From Lysobacterales bacterium (GTDB lineage Bacteria; Pseudomonadota; Gammaproteobacteria; Xanthomonadales; Rhodanobacteraceae), in assembly GCA_016721015.1 (NCBI GenBank), contig JADKJL010000004.1, positions 186,001 to 250,000 on the forward strand: a stretch of 64,000 nt of DNA. The letters are read 5' to 3'. Below the pieces are notes generated by a model that saw only the letters and a program-made list of their open reading frames with translations, searched no databases and was not told the DNA's origin. Shown one piece after another: positions 61,096 to 64,000 of the stretch (positions within the stretch are counted from its first letter, which is position 1; every line of letters starts with the position of its first letter). The position numbers were made by a program, and so were the translations under genes.

Positions 61096-62652
61096 ATGAC
61101 TGCAGCCGCCGCCAGAAACAGCCAGACCCGCTCATTCACGACCATCTTCCTGATCGAAATGTGGGAGCGCTTCGGCTATTACGGCATGCAGGCGCTGATC
61201 GTCTATTACATGGTCCAGCGTCTCGGATTTGCCGACGAGCGCGCGACCCTGGTCTGGGGCGCCGCAGCGGCCTTGATCTACGTCGCTCCCGCGATCGGCG
61301 GCTGGATCGGCGACAAGATTCTCGGCACGCGTCGGACGATGTTGCTTGGTGCGGCCATCCTCGCGGTGGGCTATGGCCTGATGGTGGTGCCGGGGGAGAG
61401 TGTCTGGTTCCTGTTCTGCGCACTCGGCGTGGTCGTCGTCGGCAACGGCTTGTTCAAGGCCAATGCCGGCAATCTCGTGCGCAAGATCTACGAGGGCGAC
61501 GATTCGAAAATCGACAGCGCCTTCACGATCTACTACATGGCGGTCAATCTCGGCGCGATGATTTCGCAGTTGCTGACGCCTTGGCTCAAGGATTACGTCA
61601 ACGAGCACTATGGCAACGAGCTCGGCTGGCATGTCGCTTTTGCGGTCTGCGCAATCGGACTGGTATTCGGCCTGGCCAACTACCTCCTCATGCGCAAGGC
61701 AATGTCGCACATCGGTTCGGATCCGGACGCGCGTCCGCTCAATTGGGGCAAGCTTGGCATTGTCCTTGCGCTCGGCGTGGTGGCCGTTTTCGCCTCGGCC
61801 TATATCCTTGAGCATCAGGCCGTCGCACGTGCGTTCGTCTACGTTGCCGCGGTCACCGTTGTCGGCATTTTCGCCTGGCTGATTGCGACCGGTCAGCGTG
61901 GCGAGCGCGCTGGTTTGATCGCCGCGCTGGTGCTGGTCGTGCAGACGATGTTCTATTTCATCTTCTATCAGCAGATGTCGACTTCGCTGAACCTGTTTGC
62001 GCTGCGCAATGTTGATCCCGCCTTCAACGTGTTCGGGGCGCATTTGTGGGACTGGTCTCCGGCGCAATTCCAGGCGTTCAATCCGATCTGGATCTTCATC
62101 CTGAGTCCGATCCTGGCCTGGGTCTATTCGGCGGCAGGGCGCAACAAGAAGGATCTGTCGATTGCCGGAAAATTTGCGCTCGGCTTCGTGATTGTCGCCG
62201 CCGGCTTCTTCATCTACGGAGCGGCTGGCCATTTCGCCGACGACGCCGGCAAGGTGTCTTCGTGGCTGATGGTCTGGGGTTATGGTGCCATCTCGCTGGG
62301 CGAGTTGCTGGTCAGTGCACTCGGCCTGGCCATGATTGCGCGCTACGTGCCGGCGCGCATGGGCGGCTTCATGATGGGCGCCTACTACGTCGCCTCGGGC
62401 GTCTCGCAGTATCTCGGCGGCGTCGTCGCGACCTATGCCAGCGTTCCGCAGGACATTACCGAACCACTGCAGACGCTGCCGATCTATACCAGCCTGTTCA
62501 ACCGGCTCGGTTTCGCCGCCCTGGTCTGCGCGCTGATCGCGATTGCCGTGTTGCCACTGATGAAGCGATTGTCGGCGACGCACAGCGCCGAGGCCGCGAT
62601 CGCGCATTCGGGCGCAGGCGGCGGCACCCCGACAATTGCTTCGGAAGAATGA
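61096..62652 (+). CDS. POT-family proton-dependent oligopeptide transporter (copy 2)
   Basis: 518 residues, about 14 membrane helices. POT motifs: IEMWERFGYYGMQALIVYYMVQRLGF, APAIGGWIGDKILGTRRTMLLGA, GNGLFKANAGNLVRKIY, FTIYYMAVNLGAMISQL and FYFIFYQQMSTSLNLF. It is clearly homologous to, but diverged from, the 52252 gene, so not a recent duplicate. It probably differs in peptide preference. Confidence 0.92.
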   Translation: MTAAAARNSQTRSFTTIFLIEMWERFGYYGMQALIVYYMVQRLGFADERATLVWGAAAALIYVAPAIGGWIGDKILGTRRTMLLGAAILAVGYGLMVVPGESVWFLFCALGVVVVGNGLFKANAGNLVRKIYEGDDSKIDSAFTIYYMAVNLGAMISQLLTPWLKDYVNEHYGNELGWHVAFAVCAIGLVFGLANYLLMRKAMSHIGSDPDARPLNWGKLGIVLALGVVAVFASAYILEHQAVARAFVYVAAVTVVGIFAWLIATGQRGERAGLIAALVLVVQTMFYFIFYQQMSTSLNLFALRNVDPAFNVFGAHLWDWSPAQFQAFNPIWIFILSPILAWVYSAAGRNKKDLSIAGKFALGFVIVAAGFFIYGAAGHFADDAGKVSSWLMVWGYGAISLGELLVSALGLAMIARYVPARMGGFMMGAYYVASGVSQYLGGVVATYASVPQDITEPLQTLPIYTSLFNRLGFAALVCALIAIAVLPLMKRLSATHSAEAAIAHSGAGGGTPTIASEE

Positions 62653-62688
62653 CGCCGCACAGCAAAGGACAACCCTGAGTGAATCCGC

Positions 62689-63411
62689 TCAGGGTTCAAG
62701 CCAGGCGGACCCGCCCAACTGACGAACCTGGCGTTCGATCCAGTTGGCGCGGCGCTGAATATAGGCCGAGGGTCGCTCGACATGCAGTTTGCGCGGGTTT
62801 GGCAACACGGCGGCGAGCAGGGCGGATTGCTGCAGGCTCAATTTTTGCGGTGAGCTGCGGAAATAGCGTTCACTCGCTGCAGCAACGCCGTAGACGCCAT
62901 CACCGAATTCGGCGATGTTCAGATAAACCTCGATGATCCGGCGTTTAGGCCACAGCGCCTCGATCAGCACGGTGAAATACGCCTCGAAGCCCTTGCGCAC
63001 GAAACTGCGCCCGTTCCACAGGAACAGGTTCTTCGCCACCTGCTGGCTGATCGTGCTGGCTCCGCGCAAGCGCTCGCCGTCCTCGGCATCGGCCAATGCG
63101 GACTGGATGGCTTCGACGTCGAAGCCGTGGTGGGTCGGGAATTTCTGGTCTTCGGATGCAACCAGTGCGATCGGCAGGTTCGATGAAACTTCGGTAATCG
63201 GGGTCCAGCGATAGTGCAGGGTGAAATCCTGCTGCTTGTCGAAGAGTGCCTCGATCCGGCGTTCAATCATGAAAGCAGATGTTGGCACTGGTACGAAACG
63301 AAAGATCAAGACCAGCACGATGCTTGCAATGACCCATAGCAGCAGGGTGATGCCGATCCATCGCACGATTCTGCGCAGAAGAGATTTTCGCTGGATTTTT
63401 CGAGATGTCAT
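62689..63411 (-). CDS. mtgA: Monofunctional biosynthetic peptidoglycan transglycosylase
   Basis: 240 residues from ATG 63411 (MTSRKIQRKSLLRRI); the frame extends to 63495 across the terminator and is rejected there. One N-terminal membrane helix is followed by a GT51 domain: ALVASEDQKFPTHHGFDVEAIQ (catalytic Glu in EDQKF), RGASTISQQVAKNLFLW and KRRIIEVYLNIAEFGDGVYGVAAASERYF. It polymerises lipid II into glycan strands. Confidence 0.96.
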   Translation of the reverse strand: MTSRKIQRKSLLRRIVRWIGITLLLWVIASIVLVLIFRFVPVPTSAFMIERRIEALFDKQQDFTLHYRWTPITEVSSNLPIALVASEDQKFPTHHGFDVEAIQSALADAEDGERLRGASTISQQVAKNLFLWNGRSFVRKGFEAYFTVLIEALWPKRRIIEVYLNIAEFGDGVYGVAAASERYFRSSPQKLSLQQSALLAAVLPNPRKLHVERPSAYIQRRANWIERQVRQLGGSAWLEP

Positions 63412-63451
63412 GCGCTCGATTGTGCCATCTCGGCTTTCGGCATGTCCGCGC

Positions 63452-63484
63452 AAAAAAACGGGCGCAGATTTCTGCGCCCGTTTT
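63452..63484. terminator. Bidirectional rho-independent terminator
   Basis: CGGGCGCAGA (63459-63468) and TCTGCGCCCG (63471-63480) are flanked by AAAAAAA on the left and TTTT on the right. On the minus strand, the long T-tract terminates the secreted-protein gene that ends at 63512. Confidence 0.85.
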
Positions 63485-63511
63485 CCGCTTTTCAAACTTG
63501 CGGGACTTTTA

Positions 63512-64000
63512 CTACAGCGGAGTGCACATGTAAGCCGAACTCGCCGGTTCGAATCCGTCGAAGAAGATGCGATCGCTGCTCAGGCGGATCTCATCGATAA
63601 AGGCACCGCCGACTTCGAAGCCGCCGTCCGACGAGAAGCGCCAGCGAAGCTTGATGGACTGCCCGGAATAGGCGGCGAGACTGGCCGAGAAATTCTGGAA
63701 CGAAGCCGCGGCGGTTTCATCGGCCGGCGTCGCTGAAGTCGATCCTCCAAATCCGGGAGTTCCCAACGGATATCCGCAAGCATTGCCTGCATTGGTGATC
63801 GTGCCTGCTGACGGATAGCCTCCAATCGGTGCCAAGCTGATCCATGTGCCACCGCCGTTCGTGGAAACCTCGAGTGTCAGGAGATCCCAGCCATGTTCGA
63901 TGTTGTACTTCATCTTGAAATTGAGCGTGGCGCCCGGTTGAACCTGGATCGAAGGCGTCGTCATCGCCCCGCAGGTGCTGGCCGGATAGGTAGCTCCGTC
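63512..64000 (-). CDS. C-terminal part of a secreted protein ending in an 'FFDGFE' motif
   Basis: The frame is open to the window edge, so the start is missing; 162 residues are visible. They form a beta-rich jelly-roll/MAM-like module (FKMKYNIEHGWDLLTLEVSTNGGGTW, SFQNFSASLAAYSGQSIKLRWRFSSDGGF, GGAFIDEIRL), as in accessory domains of extracellular peptidases such as immune inhibitor A. The end, DRIFFDGFEPASSAYMCTPL, carries an (I/V)FxDGFE motif that I recall at the C-termini of many secreted proteins of Lysobacterales. The enzyme class cannot be told from this part. Confidence 0.75.
   Translation of the reverse strand, partial: DGATYPASTCGAMTTPSIQVQPGATLNFKMKYNIEHGWDLLTLEVSTNGGGTWISLAPIGGYPSAGTITNAGNACGYPLGTPGFGGSTSATPADETAAASFQNFSASLAAYSGQSIKLRWRFSSDGGFEVGGAFIDEIRLSSDRIFFDGFEPASSAYMCTPL

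Noticed and set aside
61132..62607. 491-codon open frame antisense to the second POT transporter
   Set aside because: No family likeness, Arg/Asp-rich shadow composition; the plus strand holds an unmistakable transporter.

Overview
This is a GC-rich, gene-dense bacterial chromosome segment. Gene content, the TonB-receptor style of sugar uptake, the many 'GGAAGCGGCTTCAGCCGCGATGC'-type palindromes and a secreted protein ending in an 'FFDGFE' motif all suggest a gammaproteobacterium of the Lysobacterales/Xanthomonadales, perhaps Rhodanobacteraceae-like. This placement is inference. I saw no rRNA, tRNA, prophage, CRISPR array or intact insertion sequence.

Layout. (1) 1-21.9 kb is mainly an alpha-glucan (maltodextrin) utilisation region: the start of zwf, a GH13_23 alpha-glucosidase, an SSS sugar symporter, a pullulanase, a tryptophan-halogenase-like flavoprotein, a GH97 alpha-glucosidase, a 2OG-Fe(II)-oxygenase-like protein, a secreted GH13 amylase and a TonB-dependent receptor. 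Two divergent promoters in it share one identical 19-bp LacI-type operator. A block at 10.3-15.4 kb interrupts it: a B12-binding MerR regulator with a helically phased operator array, a fasciclin protein, an APC permease, an AraC regulator and a DUF3224 protein. (2) 22-30 kb holds housekeeping and envelope genes: DUF2333, an ECF sigma factor with a membrane partner, ppa, a dihydrolipoyl-dehydrogenase homologue, a VTT membrane protein and proS. (3) 30.2-33.6 kb is a tightly coupled LemA / three-TPM-domain / membrane-protein operon, followed by two abutting MITE-like elements. (4) 34.7-41.3 kb runs pssA, then a GAF-PP2C-HATPase switch protein, a STAS protein, and MlaE, MlaF, MlaD and PqiC-like proteins. 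Most junctions are 4-nt overlaps, and this looks like a phospho-regulated lipid transporter. (5) 41.3-46.8 kb carries rimI, glyA, nrdR, ribD, ribE and ribB. (6) 47.3-59.4 kb is an amino-acid and peptide catabolic island: branched-chain keto-acid dehydrogenase E1a/E1b/E2, tryptophan dioxygenase, a POT peptide transporter, and the tyrosine pathway hppD-hmgA-fahA-maiA with a MarR regulator. (7) 59.4-64 kb has a CBS protein, a sulfotransferase, a second POT transporter, mtgA and the C-terminus of a secreted protein.

Two themes cut across these regions. Palindromic and heptamer repeats fill most gaps and appear to invade coding DNA (pulA; the ribE-ribB junction). Several core genes between 42.9 and 56.4 kb (glyA, ribB twice, hmgA, and a DUF559 pseudogene) carry small insertions. 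These may be assembly errors rather than biology and should be checked before any functional reading.
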